Positions 1 to 12,518 are shown, counted from the stretch's first letter. The stretch: 64,000 bases of DNA from Agriotes lineatus (GCA_940337035.1 OW679195.1:171278015-171342014); one strand, 5' to 3'. Notes: generated from the letters alone by a model not told the origin. Made by a program: numbers and translations.

Positions 1-1680
1 TGATGTGGGATTACTCCTAAAAATAACGCGTCCTTTCGCTGTAAGTGAAGTGAAATCGCTTGTTCCGCTCCTGTGGTTTAAGGTTTGAATTTTGATTATG
101 TTTTAATTAGTTAGTTCCTCAGAGCTTTGTGTTAATGATTGGGCAGTTGATTTAACCTGGGTGATTATGGCCTTTGTGCCTTTGTCATATTCTGGTTGGT
201 TTGACCTAGATGGTCATACTCTTGTGAGTAGAACCATTTTCTGGTGGTTGTAGGAAAAACATTTTGAATATGTGATTTTTTTAAGTTTGAAATTCCCTGT
301 GATTGCTGTCTACGAACGTCCTCTCATAGTCAGAAATAATCGAGTTTTTTGGGCCGAGTACGTCTCTAGGTCAGGCTGGCCGTGTTAGCTTCGAACTATG
401 ATTATCTAATAATTTTCTTATATCACTGTGATGCAAGTTCAAGTAGTGATTCATCGGTGCTGTACGATGAAGTATTATGTTAGAATAACTGTAAGCTTGT
501 TCGGTGCAGTCGGGTTTATGAACGTGTGTTCTTTCTGTTTATCGAGTCTGCTTGATTTTAGCTGTCACAGCAGATATCTCGGCTACTGTTAGAGATATAA
601 CAAAATGTTATAGAAGAAAAGTAGTTCTACATTTAATTTTCTATTACCTGTCATAGCCAAAAAACAATTGAGCATCAAAGGTGTTAGATGTACCAAATAC
701 ATCCAAAATTTTAAATGGAACGTACCCATATTTATTACATTTTCTAAAACTGTAAAAAATTAGCTTTACAACTATATATTACACGTCATAGTTAACCAAT
801 CATATCCATTGCGCTTGGGATTAGGACTCGTGCTAGCGCACTCGTCCTAATCGTAGTACCGAAGCGGAGTGAACATTCACGATACCACAGCAAAAATAGT
901 CGACATAACTTTGACTACTCATGTTACTTGTTTCACGAAGCCAGTTGCTTTACTAAATGGCTCCTATATAGATATTCAACTACCGTTACAGTTCTCAATA
1001 GTACCTTTAATTTTGTATCTATTGAACATCGTAACATCCCGGTCCAGAGGCGTGCGTGAAATGGAATAAGAAAATGTATATAACTTATTTCATTTTAAAA
1101 TCTCTAAGGAATTAAATGAACTAGACATGCGCAGATATTTATATTGCAAAATATATTAATCCATAAAACAACAACCTAAAATTTACAATTTAATGCTTGT
1201 TTTTCAGAACAGTTTTTTATAATTATGTTAGTAAGATCTTGGAAATTGACACCCTCAGTTCTCTTCTATATTTAGCTGAGATCTCTACGTTGTTTTTAAA
1301 GCAGCCACTGCAAAAAACCCAGTTTGCAAAGGTAAATTCATCGAGATCAGCCCAAAATTCAATAAGTGATTTAGAAGCAAATGGTGTTTTTCTTCTCGCC
1401 GTTTGACGTCAAAAGTCTATAAATTATTTTATTTCAATTGAGAGCCTATTCATTGGGAGTATTACGAGATGGGTTTCTAACCTACTCATATGTAGTTACT
1501 ATGTTATCCTCAGCTTTAAAATATTTTCTAAATGTTTTCAACATTTTTAAATAATTCTCAATACTTTGACAAATACATTCATATTTTAAACATTTTAGAT
1601 TTTTCGTTGTGTTCTATAGTTCTAGTTTTCTAGAAAAACTCTCTAGTATATGTGCATTTCTTATTTGGAGTTGAAGGTGT
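1..1680. other. AT-rich DNA, no gene recognised
   Basis: No reading frame here resembles a known family. The short open frames lack coding character and have no convincing splice sites. One imperfect hairpin (819-852) is listed separately. Diverged repeat remnants cannot be excluded. Confidence 0.5.
819..852. repeat. imperfect hairpin
   Basis: GATTAGGAC at the left pairs with GTCCTAATC at the right, and an inner GTGC/GCAC stem is interrupted by a two-base mismatch. No gene context gives it a function. Confidence 0.5.
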
Positions 1681-1952
1681 AATATATTTTATTTGTTCCT
1701 CACTTGTAAACATCAATTTATCAAGTCACTATTAATCAAGAAAGTTTATTTTAACAAGTTACTAACTTGTAAAATATTTACAAGTTAACTGTCAGTTTTA
1801 CAAGCGTGCTCATAGATAAATGATAACGTGCAAAGCCAGAGTTGTCTTCCTTAGTATGTGTCATATTGATGAATTTAGTTGCATGTCAGCTTGACATTGT
1901 GAATAAATAGTAAATTTCTAGTTATTTACAAGTGAGGAAGAAATAAAATATT
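1681..1952. mobile_element. MITE-like element with about 28-bp inverted ends
   Basis: The left end (1681-1710) and right end (1925-1952) are inverted copies sharing ATTTTATTT-TTCCTCACTTGTAAA with few mismatches. The interior repeats the ACTTGTAAA motif in both orientations (about 1750-1800), giving a fold-back structure. There is no coding capacity. Family and target duplication were not determined. Confidence 0.6.
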
Positions 1953-2186
1953 CAACAATACACGCAAGGTAACAGGTTTACTGGCTTCTATTCGCCAGTA
2001 AAAACCCTCTTACCAAGCTAGTAATGTTAAAATACTATTACCGATTTCAGGATATTATGCTTTTGTTTACATATATAAAAGTAGGCTGGTAACTATGTCA
2101 TAACTGCATCTGTAAAGTAATATTTCCTTCCCGTACATGGCAACCATTACCATATTGAAACCGATAAACTATTGAACAAACCACGG

Positions 2187-2284
2187 ATGTTATGAATCAT
2201 AACAGCCTTAGATGTCTTAAAATCCTCGCTCTACGAGCTCAGATTTTTAAACAACATCTACAGCAGGTATGATATTCATAACAT
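2187..2284. repeat. 98-bp imperfect palindrome
   Basis: ATGTTATGAAT at the left is matched by ATTCATAACAT at the right, and inner segments around TAGATGT and TTAAAATC also pair. It may be a small fold-back element or its remnant. Confidence 0.5.
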
Positions 2285-3082
2285 TTCTAGATATGTTAAT
2301 AGCTATAATTTCTCGATGGCATCTCCAACTAGTTCAATTTCGTTACAAATAAGTGGTACCTTCTTTGCGTCCTCGTGATTTTCGTCTTCCAAGATGATTA
2401 CTATTTTATTCCTTAATTCGTAAACACATTTTAAATATTTATCCTGTGATAAATCGTGCCTCAAAGTAAAGTGGTAACGCTAAATTTCCGCTTCCATGTT
2501 CTTTTAAAGTTCAGAATACAATCTTGATTTTAAGGGTCTTATTTTTATATAACTGACCACGGTTACAACAGTTACTGTTATTAACACCATATTTAGACCA
2601 GAACTAATTTCTTCGTCTCAGTGTCTCTGTGAGTCATGAAATGTGTGTAGATCAGAGCTGGGCAAATTACTTTTAAAAAGTAATTAATTACTAATTACCA
2701 ATTACCGCCCAATGTAGTAATTTAATTACCAGAGATTCAATTATTCACAGGAAATAGTAATTCAATTACCAATTACTTAGTAATTGTAATTGTACAACAT
2801 CAATTACTTTCAATAAAAATTATTGTCATATAGTTATATTTAGTAGAATTTTCTTGCAAGTTGCAACTATCATTAGTGTCGTGTCGATTCGTAATCGTTA
2901 TCTAAAAATACTCAATTTTTATGTTTTGTTAGCTATAGTAACCTAATACTTTCTCATTCTTGAAGGTGTTTTGATACTTAAATCTTCTAGCTACATGCAC
3001 CGTTCACCAAAACCAAAAGTTTTTAGTTTGTTTTGATGTAAGATGTAAGTAAATAAATAAATTCAAGGATAACAATTATACA

Positions 3083-3110
3083 GGGTGTCTCAAAAAAAAT
3101 GGGACACCGA
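3083..3110. repeat. orphan end of a CAGGGTGTC-type MITE
   Basis: TATACAGGGTGTCTC followed shortly by GGGACACC gives a small hairpin like the ends of the complete TA-flanked MITE at 12519-13251. No partner end was found nearby. Confidence 0.35.
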
Positions 3111-3262
3111 TTTGGCATAGATTCCTTAGGTTAAAATAAACCGATTAAACCTAATTATACTGCTTTAGTACAAAGTCCCTTCAGTAAGAAGGTATAGGGA
3201 CTTGGAAGTTCAAATCTATATATTTTTTTATAATAGTTTCCACGTTTCCACATAAGTTATCA

Positions 3263-3553
3263 CTAAAGTTGAGCTTTTTATCACGATTATGTATTTAGTT
3301 GCCGAGGCCCGAAGGGCCAAAGCAAATAAACCACACAAGGATTGAAATGGGACTCCCAGTGCCCAGGGGTAAATTGTTTTTTAAAATCGAGAAATCGCGA
3401 AGTTACAACATTTTAACCAACTTTTATAGGTTACGTTCACGTCGGTTGACGTTTACCTATCGCCCAGCCGCCTACAAAAAGTTGTAAAACAATGGATTAC
3501 TTCACTGCCGATTTCTCGTATTTTATTTGACGATTTCAACGTTCTTCACTGCC
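3263..3553 (+). repeat. dispersed repeat, copy A
   Basis: About 290 bp here recurs, reverse-complemented and diverged, at 33060-33357. Shared landmarks are a GCCGAGGCCCG-AGGGCC block followed by AAATAAACCACA, a block around TACAACATTTTAACCAAC, a block around GACGTTTA, and a 3' block TTACTTCACTGCCGATTTCT. No coding capacity is evident. It may be a SINE or MITE family, but neither RNA polymerase III boxes nor terminal repeats were recognised. Confidence 0.7.
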
Positions 3554-4555
3554 AATTAAAAAAAAATTTTTTCGAATATGAAGAAATGTCGAATTTAATT
3601 TTGGCTAGATTTTGTAATGATATTAGAAAAAATAGCACGCTGAATATGTTATAAAAGTGATTTTTACATGTTCATGATAAATTAATCCACTCCCTTTGCA
3701 TCACTCGCTCGTGAATTAAACGTTGAAAAACTTTCACTTTTTTTAACTTGTAGAACAATCTATTATTAAATACGCTTAACATGACGCTGAATGACAAAAA
3801 TATGTAACTTACCTAAGTATACAGGGTGGAGCATTGGATTTCTTAAGTGTTTGACAGCAAATTTCTGTTTAGATTGTGTAGAAGAACGATCCAATTGGTG
3901 CAACTTGAGCATTTTTGGTTGGCTCTGTTTGAAAATACTTTTTTTACCGCTTTATACGAAAGTGACACTTTCTGTCGCCTGTTAGGGGTATAGGAAAAAT
4001 AAATATACGTTTGGGTCCCTGGTTGGTTTCCAATGGCAGTGGGAGGGAATAACATTGACTGCCGTTGCCATTAGAGACGGGAGACAATGTGATTATTATT
4101 AATAATAAATCAACTAGCCTTCTGGTTTTCATATTTAAATATTTTTGAATGCAGCTGATTACAAGAGATAGTCTCATCATAAAATGTAAGAGTGTTGTAT
4201 GTATAACTCTGAACTATAACGTCATTTCATCCCTTGCATGATTACAATAAATTGATTAGGTACTGTTCTCGTAAACTCTGAAGAACTAAACTACATCAGC
4301 GGGAGGGAATGATACATTTTCCTCCCTAGTAATACAAATAGTTATTAAAAATGTATTAGGTAACTTCTGAAATGATAAAACAAAATATCAATTGGGTGTT
4401 GATCAGGGACGATTGAAAGTTGACAGATGGCTGATAAACCTAGTTGAAAACGGCTGATTGAAATAAGAATTCGTACTTTAGATACAAAAACAAAAGACAT
4501 TTGCTCAAGCACGTAACAATGAAGTCATTTTTACATTCAAGTGACCTTTATACTA

Positions 4556-4749
4556 TGTGTTCAAAAAGAAATTACATAAGGGTTGAATATGGCAATTTTT
4601 AGAATTTTCAATGGCGATATCAGCGTATAATATAAACTTATGACAGCAACAACAGTGATTATGTTAATGAATTCTAAAGCTTGCTGTTGCCATAATATAA
4701 TACTTTTATATTCAATGGCCAACCCTTAAGTAATTCCTTTTTGAACACA
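4556..4749. mobile_element. 194-bp MITE-like inverted-repeat element
   Basis: About 30 bp at each end are inverted copies with two mismatches, starting TGTGTTCAAAAAG and running into AAGGGTTG. The interior carries a second inverted pair around GGCAACAGCAAG. TA precedes the left end but not the right, so the duplication is uncertain. It lies within the 3.3-kb hAT-like element. Confidence 0.6.
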
Positions 4750-6229
4750 CCGAATAAGAAAATTACTGTGAACGCTCCACAATTAAATTGCTCAGGTTGC
4801 TTTCATATTGTTACTTCAAATTTCAAAATGTTATTAACATCTTTAATAATACCTATTGATTTTAAGTTTAGGGAAATAAAATATCTGAAATTACGTAAAT
4901 TGGGTTACTATACACTGTTCTTTTAAAAAACTAAATGGAATTTTGTGTAAAATCATTAAGAAGCCAATATTTGAATGTCTCGTAATTAGCAAGGGGTTTT
5001 TTAATAATAATCGAAGCTAACATGCTGCAGCCAGTATAGAAAGCAGCATATGAGCATTACAAGGCAAGAAAGCGACAAAGAATGGATCATTTACAAAATG
5101 TTCAATTCAAGAATGCGGTAAACTTATGCGGCGGCGTTTTAAAATTACCATACGCCATAATGCATTTTTGAGTCAACCAGACATGGGATTTAGGTACATT
5201 TTATATATGTGTTTTCCATTGTTAAATGTTGTTATCGGATTTTGTCCGTTTAATTCAATTCCTCACTCAAAAACATAATTTTCTTGACCTAACGTCTGTT
5301 ACACTTGCACGGATCGTTTAAAACAAGGAAATTGAAATGAATAAATAATCATTATGAACCAATATCGTCTAATGAATCCATTTAAAATTATTATTTTACC
5401 GTAGGTATTGTAATCTGTAATGTACTTACCGCAAGTATTCTTATAGCGTCTCTCACAATAAATATTGTCATTATTACAAGCTACAAATACACGCACTAAT
5501 GTTCGTGGACGCGTCATACAAAATGCAGAAGTTGCTGTTATTCGACCCGTCAGAGGAAATAATAAATTATATTGCGCGGGGAATACCCTGCGATTTGCTT
5601 AATATGTAACTTAATAAGAAGTTAGGTATCTTATTTATGCGTTCTGGAGATCTAGCACCCTATCGAGGTCAGTAATTCAGTAATTGAAATACCACAAAGT
5701 AATTCAATTACCTCGAGTAATTTCAATTACCACAAGTAATTCAAATACCTATAAAGTAATTTAAATACTTTAGAGTAATTTAATTACACGAAAGTAATTG
5801 AGTAATTGAATGCAGTAATTAATTACTTTTAAAAAGGAATTTTCAAGTACTTTCTAACAAAGACGGCAATTCCCAATTACAATTACCGCATTTTGAAAAG
5901 TAATTCAATTTCAAGGCAAATACACAAAAAGGAATTTAAGTAGTAATTTAATTAAAAAGTAATTAATTACTGCCCAGCTCTGGTCTAGATACATAGTGGA
6001 ACGCTTGCAAAGTTGCTCGAGCACCATCTCTGCAAATTCCTATACAATTTCCCCCTGCATAAGTGAATCGAGAAAAATCTGTAGAGGGAACTTCCCTCGC
6101 AAATGTGACACTAAACATTTTGAGAGATCAAAGAAATCTAGGGGTAAAAATATTAAAACGTTGCTAATAATACTGAAACAATAAAAGGAAACACTTAGTA
6201 ATGCAAATTACATCAATTTGCAAATATAG

Positions 6230-6318
6230 AAACATTACAAGCGGTGGAATTCGAACTCAGCGCCTGGGTGAGCGATTTCAGCGCTTGGGAGAACGATTTC
6301 GGCCACGAAGCAACGACT
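6230..6318 (-). repeat. tRNA-like promoter, possible SINE head
   Basis: On the minus strand a B-box-like sequence GAGTTCGAATTCC (6246-6258) lies about 50 nt downstream of an A-box-like TGGCCGAAATCG (6294-6305). That spacing matches an internal RNA polymerase III promoter. The surrounding bases do not fold into a full tRNA that I could recognise. A diverged SINE head is the simplest reading; chance is possible. Confidence 0.35.
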
Positions 6319-7041
6319 CACATTTGTGCTCGCGGCTGGGCTATATGCGAGTGCTAATCGTTGCGCATTTTTGTTTCTTTTACAACATGTATCTGTTGGG
6401 TTCCATTTTCGTTAAGGGTAAAGTCTGAGCTATACGCAAATATATTGTGATGGTTATAGATCAGGACTGCTGATTTATTGTTAAAAGTTAATTTCGAGAT
6501 AGAAAAGTATTTATGGATAAAAAAAATATCTAACTATTTAAAAATACAACGGTGAAGTTAAGCAGAAAATAACAGACTAACTATTCAAAAATTATTAAGA
6601 AATTAGATATAAAATTCAAATCAAGAAATTTTTTAATATTCAAAAATAAGGTTCTAGAACAGTGGTCGCCAACCTGTCGATCGCGAGCTACCGGTAGCTC
6701 GCGGGGGCAATTCTGGTAGCTCTCACAACGATTTTAATTTAAAAAATACAAAATCAGAGAAGCTTCCTAAAATTCCACAAAAAAATCTAATTGTCATAAT
6801 ATTAAACATAAACAGCGGCAACGTTGCGGCGAGCGATCTGCCGCTGACGCCATCAAGCTAGAATCGGCTAGAATCGGCTAGAACCGACCAGCCGGACCAG
6901 TGCGTTAGTGTTCGAGAACGATCTGGATTGCTTTGAACGGGATAAATACGCACGGCGCGGCGACATTGCGCTTAGTTTAAAACTGAACGCGTAACCAACG
7001 TCCAGCGGTTGGGTTAGTAGTGAACAACAAAAAATAATATT

Positions 7042-7914
7042 ATGGCAAGCAGTTGTAAGAAGGTAAAGACATACCACTTTCATTCGGAATGGGAAGAACA
7101 ATACTTTTTTACAGAAGTTAAAGATAAAAATGTGTGTTTGTTATGTAATACTTCGGTCTCCGTTGCTAAAAAAGGAAATATTGAGAGACATCATAAAACT
7201 GTACATTCTAATTTTGAAAAATCATTCCCACTACATTCTGCCGCCAGAAAGGAGAAACTGAAACAGTTAAAAAAGCAGTTAATTGGACAACAATCAATAT
7301 TTTTAAGAACAATCGACAAAAATAAGGCTGCAACTGAAGCATCGTACCGTGTGTCCCAGATAATTGCACAAAAAAAGAAACCTTATGAAGACGGGGAAAT
7401 GATAAAACAGGCGTTTTTAGAAGCTGCTGACTCGTTATTTGCCAACTTTAGAAACAAAGACGAGATAGTTTCAGCTATAAAATCTATGCAACTTTCTGCT
7501 AATACAGTGATGAGACGTGTAGAAGTAATGAGCAATGATATTTTTTTACAGTTAAGAACTGACTTAGATAACTGTGTTTATTTTTCACTTCAACTGGATG
7601 AATCAACAGATGTCGTTGACACTGTCCAGATGGCCGTGTTCGTCAGGATGGTTTTTAGTGATTTTACGATTAAAGAAGATCTTTTGAAGTTTATTCCACT
7701 GAAAGGACACACTACTGGACAGGAGTTGTTTTCTCATTTAAAAAATATTATTTCTTCCGAGAAAATTCCAATATCGAAAATGGTAGGCTTGACAACCGAT
7801 GGCGCTCCAGCTATGGTGGGTTTTGATAAGGGTCTGGTGGCGTTATGTCGTAAAGATGAAACTTTTCCGCAATTTCTCTCTTACCACTGCATTATCCATC
7901 AGGAAGCATTATGA
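7042..7914 (+). pseudogene. hAT transposase, N-terminal half
   Basis: This 290-codon frame opens with ATG 382 bp inside the element. Residues about 31-55 form a BED-like zinc finger (CLLC, then HHKTVH). The first catalytic Asp lies in LDESTD (around residue 190) and the second in TTDGAPAM (around residue 253). The frame ends at HQEAL, in a conserved CIIHQEAL block, with TGA. The protein then continues in another frame from 7911. Relatives of this group (GTF2IRD2/ZBED-type hAT transposases) have roughly a dozen more residues at this point, so I infer a small frame-changing deletion rather than two natural genes. Confidence 0.85.
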
Positions 7915-8855
7915 AACTGGTGGTAAAAATTGTAAACAAGATTAGAGCTCAAGCGTTACAAAGAAGATTATTCAAAACCTTGGCCGATGAAGTTGACTGT
8001 CAATACGGGGACCTACTCCTTCACTCTGAAGTCCGATGGTTAAGTAGAGGACGGGTGCTGAAACGTTTTAATGATGTCCTATCTGGCATAGTTCAATTTT
8101 TCAAAAAACGCGATGAACCGACTCCGGAACTAGAAAATTCAATCTGGCTTAGAGATTTTGGTTTTCTCGTGGACATTACCGAGAAATTAAACGAACTTAA
8201 TTTGCAGCTTCAGGGGAGAGACAAAGAACTAGCAGAAATGATTTCTGATATAAAAGCATTTATCAAAAAGCTGGAGTTTTGGGAACAAAACCTAATTAAC
8301 AGCGATGCCAAGCATTTTCCTATTCTTTCAGAAAAAATATCTCAAAATCCATTAGAACCCTATGACAGCAAATATCATGTAGAAATAGTTTCTACCCTGA
8401 AGAATAACTTCAAAAATCGTTTTAAGGATTTCAACGAAATGGCTTTAGTAGCGCAGTTTGTTGTTTCACCCTTTATGGAAATTGATATCCAACAGTTTGC
8501 AACTTGTGTTATGCAGAACTTTGGCGACGACATCGCTGCAACAGAAATGGAAGTAATTGATTTTCAAAATGATTTAGCCTTAAAATCGTTAGTCTCAAGT
8601 ACCAAATGTATCTGGCCTATTGTAAGTAAAGACAAATATTCAGTTCTATGCCGTGTTTCCTTGAAAGTGAAAGCATTATTCAGTTCAACCTATTTGTGTG
8701 AATCTTCTTTTTCCAATATGAAGTTTATTAAGAACAAATATCGCAATCGACTTACAGATGAACATTTGGATAATTGTATTCGAATGGCTGTATCAAATTA
8801 TACTGCAAACATTAAAAAAATTATCGATGAGTCTGAGTGTCAGCCTTCTCATTGA
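7911..8855 (+). pseudogene. hAT transposase, C-terminal half
   Basis: This 314-codon frame begins at an ATG that overlaps the upstream stop as ATGA. It continues the transposase from a KLVVKIVNKIRA block through the helical insertion region to the C-terminal hAT dimerisation domain. That domain carries the pattern STYLCESSFSNMK followed by KNKYRNRLTDEHL (about residues 262-290). The ATGA overlap could in principle permit re-initiation, but missing conserved residues at the junction favour a mutated single gene. The element's 3' end follows 344 bp downstream. Confidence 0.85.
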
Positions 8856-9207
8856 ACGTGCTTTTTTATTTTTCAATGTTTATGTTCATGATAGTGCGTT
8901 ACTTTTTTGTTGTTATTATTAACTATTTTTAGATCTTACGTGACATGCCGTTGTGGCTGGATAAAAGTTTGTGTTTATTTTTCAAACAACTTCGTTTGGT
9001 AGGTAGGAATGTAGTTATTATTAGTACCTATGTATTATGTATTACCAGTTAAATAAATAGTAAAATAAATACATATAATGATAAATTAACTGTGGATTAT
9101 TTCATTTACGTTGCGTTACGTGGCTTCCGTGTGGGTAGCTCGCTGTTTATTCCAAAATTAACAAGTAGCTCAACACATTGAAGAGGTTGGCGACCACTGT
9201 TCTAGAA

Positions 9208-9700
9208 TATAAATTAAAATTATCATCTTTGAAGTTATATGAAGGGTTGTTGATATTAACAGAAAACAATTTATAATTAAAAAGTAATTAATAATTACTA
9301 CAAACTATAAGTATGTTTGGAAAAATACCAAAGTTCTAAGCTGAGTTCATATTTGGATAAGTTACCTATAAGATTGTCAGAACAAAAATATACTGTATGT
9401 AGTTAAAAATAATCCAGGGTGTTAGTTTTTAACATTTTGTATAAAATTACTATTACTATAGTGAATTGTAAATAGAGAATAACAACGTAGTTTTGATTTC
9501 TAAAATGTAGGTATAATTTATTTGTATCGATAAAATTAACGAAATAAACCCTTTAGAATCAATAATTTATTAATGGAGTGATATGCAAGGGTGCAAAGGA
9601 ATAAATTAATTAAAAATAAAAGGAATAAGTAAGAATTTTAAAATGAAACAAACTTTAACATGAAGAAGGAGACCATTTAATTAATTAAGGAAGAATTAAG
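9208..9700. other. AT-rich spacer
   Basis: Nothing recognisable is present on either strand. Confidence 0.5.
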
Positions 9701-9759
9701 AATATTGGAATTGGTGAGGTGAGTTCGTTCGAGCTAGAGTGATTGGAAGAACTGTGATT

Positions 9760-10015
9760 TGAGTTGCTGTCAAAACGCAGATATCTGTAACTGATTTGAA
9801 TGGGTATGTTGTCATAAATTTATTATTGAAGTAAATAAAACCTGGACCTGAGATTGCTGGTTGGATACCATACGAGTTGCAGTTAAGTTGAAGACATCTG
9901 TGAATTGGATTTGAATTGGGTACGCTGTTGCAAAGTCATCATTGAAGTAAATGCTTATGGAATGAAGTTAATTGGTTTTGTTCCATGCGAGTTGCAGTAA
10001 AGGGGAAGTCATCTT
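9760..10015. repeat. diverged tandem repeat, about 115-bp unit
   Basis: Three imperfect copies share a GAGTTGCAGT segment, then a GA-ATCTGTGA-like segment and TCATTGAAGTAAAT. Successive landmarks lie about 113-115 bp apart, for example GATATCTG near 9780, GACATCTG near 9892 and GTCATCTTG near 10007. The array directly precedes the non-LTR fragment at 10189 and may be part of a repeat's untranslated region. Confidence 0.5.
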
Positions 10016-10188
10016 GGAATTGCTGTTGGATGAGACACAAAGGATCTACCACCTGGGGGAGCTGGTTGATTGTTGAGGTTGGTGTTTTAATTTTAATTAT
10101 ATAGTGTTCTATCCATTGCCACACCGTGGGTTCGAATTGAAGTAGAAATTCTGGTTGGAGATACAAACACAAACACCGATATGAATCA

Positions 10189-11306
10189 GTGTATGCTACC
10201 AAGAAAAATATCCATCTTCCTTTGTATCAACGAATTAATTACTTTCTTGCTGACATGAACCTTCCAGTTCCAGATATCACCCAAAATGAAAATAGTTTTG
10301 ATTTTCCCTGGACTATCCCATTGCCAGCAATAGATATCAGTTTATCTTCCTATCATAAATCTGAAACACATCCTTCTATTTTCAAAAAGCGTTTTCGTGA
10401 AATTCAAAAACGTTTTCGATGTCATTCCTTTATATATGTATACGGACGCGTTAAAGTGCCAAGGTGGAGTAGGTGCAGCTGTAGTAGCCCCAAATAATGG
10501 TTACAAATAAAAACTTTCGGAACTGTGTAACATCCACACTGGAGAAGTCTACGCTATACTATACCCGCTTCAGATTATTTTGGAAGATAATATGTGATAT
10601 GTACCGATTCATTGAGTGCACTCCAAGCAATTCAGCAACGATATTCCAACAATGCTCTAGTTAACAAAATACAATGGTGTTTAAACTCCCTTCAACCGAA
10701 TAGTGTTCAGTTTGTGTATGTTCCGTCACATGTGGGGCTCAAAGGTAATGAAGACGCCGACAAACTAGTCCATCAAGCAGTGGACGAAGATTTAGCAGTA
10801 AGAAATAGGGAAATAACAATCTACGACGTAAAAAAAAACTTCTTCAAATAAAAAGTTGAACAGTTATGACAGGATACCTGGTCGCAAAGTAACAGTTAAT
10901 TAAAAGAAGTTATACCACATATAAACAGTAAGATAGTGCTGCCATCTCGGAGGAAGGATCGAGTTGCAATTTCAAGAATTCGAACAGGTCACACAAACGT
11001 AACTCACTGCTATCTTATAAAAAAGGAACACCTTCCTCAATGCAATGAGTGCCAAACCCTACTCATTGTTAAACATTTTGTGATAGACTGTCCTAGGTAC
11101 AATGAAGAAAGAAAACACAACATTCCACCTACAGTGCAAGAAGCTCTACCAGGTTCATTAGAAACTGTAACTAATGTTATTAATTTTCTAAATGAGATAG
11201 CTATCCACCGACTGTTGCAGCATTTGTTGTTTATATTATATATTTTTGATTTCACTGTAAATATAAAGAACACGCTAATGACCCTTCATGGTCGATGCGT
11301 TAAATG
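10189..11306 (+). pseudogene. non-LTR retrotransposon RNase H / C-terminal fragment
   Basis: The 3' part of an I/Jockey-type ORF2 is spread over several frames. RNase H begins near 10420 (FIYV-YGRVK region, expected TDGS-like start). It continues with CNIHTGEVYAI, then TDSLSALQAIQ (10603 onward), and SHVGLKGNEDADK (about 10725). From 10936 comes the C-terminal segment with RIRTGHTNVTH and a Cys/His cluster (QCNEC, then KHFVIDCPRY). In-frame stops near 10497 and 10590 and frame changes show it is dead. Reverse transcriptase is absent upstream, so this is a 5'-truncated copy. Confidence 0.85.
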
Positions 11307-11309
11307 AAA

Positions 11310-12516
11310 AAACATGTGACGGAATAAGCTGGTTGCATTTGTACTTTTTCGGCAGGAGAATTGGATCAATTCAATTAAGGGAAGATAACCAGGTATATGT
11401 AAAAATAAACATTCATCAATTTCAACAGTGAAATAGTAAGTTACGTACATAAATACTGACGCTTGTTAACATATTTGAACTAAAATGTATTGATTGAATA
11501 TGAATTCAGCTTAAATGACGTATTAATAGTTTGACAGTGCCAATTGAGAGTTCTCAAATAATTCTGAAATAACTATTCATTAACCAAACAATTTTTACAA
11601 GTATTTTGATAATTATTCTAACGCAAGAACTTACCTGAGATAAGAGAGATTGTTCTATTACCTGAGCTATTAAAATAAATAAATAATTTGATTAAATATA
11701 TTTGAATTAGGGCAAATATTTTATTTAAAGTGTTATGAATTGAATAAATAGGAATAGTTTAGCAGTTTAGTAACTATTATGTAAATATTGGCTTGTAAAG
11801 TAGAGTCAATACTATATCAATTTTATTTATTCCGTGGTTAAAGCAAAAATAGACAACATTTATTTTTTTCGAGCCAGGTAGACATATAATCCGCATGCAA
11901 AATTTCGTATTTCTCCAACAAATAGATTTTGAGCTATACCACGAACAGACCGATAGACAGAACTGAAAAAACATTTATTGACCCTGAAACGTGAAGATCT
12001 GAAGATATCTGGGAAGGTGGTTTTTTCACGATTACAATACTTCCTTCGTCTGTTAGTAGTATCATTTGATATATATGAACCATAATTAACTTGCTAATAC
12101 TAACAACTATTTAACTAACCAACCAACGTGTTGTTGTCAGTGTACTCTACGCAAAAATTACAAGGACGGTCGTACCAAGAAAATTATATTAAAAAGAGAG
12201 TAAAAATTAAAAAAAAGATTGGAGAACTCTAACTTGCATTGCTACTTAGGAGCTGTATCATAAATTGCTACACTGTGAATAACCATGATGGAAGAATTTC
12301 AGCAATCAGACTGCTAGCTAAGGAACATTATGGATATAGTTTTACATTTTGCAATACATTAGAGACAGTAAATTTATTTATTTACTTTATACCCAAAGCC
12401 ATTCTATAAAAATTCAAGCAAATTAAAAACTTGTTTTTTAAAACGTCATAGAAACGACCAATATTATTTGTAACGTACGTTAGTAACTAGAGTTACATTT
12501 TGAAGTGGCGCGGCTG
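11310..12516. other. AT-rich DNA, no gene recognised
   Basis: No family resemblance, tRNA or terminal repeat was noticed on either strand. Confidence 0.5.
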
Positions 12517-12518
12517 TA

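Larger units (their letters stand above)
2653..5982. mobile_element. non-autonomous hAT-like element, 3.3 kb
   Basis: The ends are perfect 12-bp inverted repeats: CAGAGCTGGGCA at 2653-2664 and its complement at 5971-5982. They are flanked by an 8-bp duplication with one mismatch (GTGTAGAT at 2645-2652, GTCTAGAT at 5983-5990). CAG-start ends and 8-bp duplications are hAT hallmarks. Both subterminal regions (about 2665-2810 and 5680-5970) are packed with GTAATTAATTAC/TAATTACC motifs, plausibly transposase-binding repeats. No transposase is encoded. The interior holds other repeats (about 3083, 3263-3553, 4556-4749), so the element has either accumulated insertions or is assembled from them. Confidence 0.65.
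6660..9199 (+). mobile_element. hAT element with intact ends, transposase broken
   Basis: The 2540-bp element is bounded by perfect 16-bp inverted repeats (CAGTGGTCGCCAACCT at 6660-6675, complement at 9184-9199). Perfect 8-bp duplications TTCTAGAA lie at 6652-6659 and 9200-9207. A GTAGCTCGC motif recurs in inverted orientation just inside both ends. It carries a BED-finger hAT transposase in two frames (7042-7914 and 7911-8855). The intact ends imply a fairly recent insertion. With the coding region broken, it would now depend on a transposase made elsewhere. Confidence 0.93.

Noticed and set aside
7911..7914. ATGA overlap of two hAT frames as a genuine termination-reinitiation dicistron.
   Set aside because: Conserved residues expected at the junction are missing, so a deletion/frameshift in one gene explains it better.
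9939..10202. 87-codon minus-strand open frame.
   Set aside because: It lies across the diverged tandem repeat and opposite the non-LTR fragment; no similarity.
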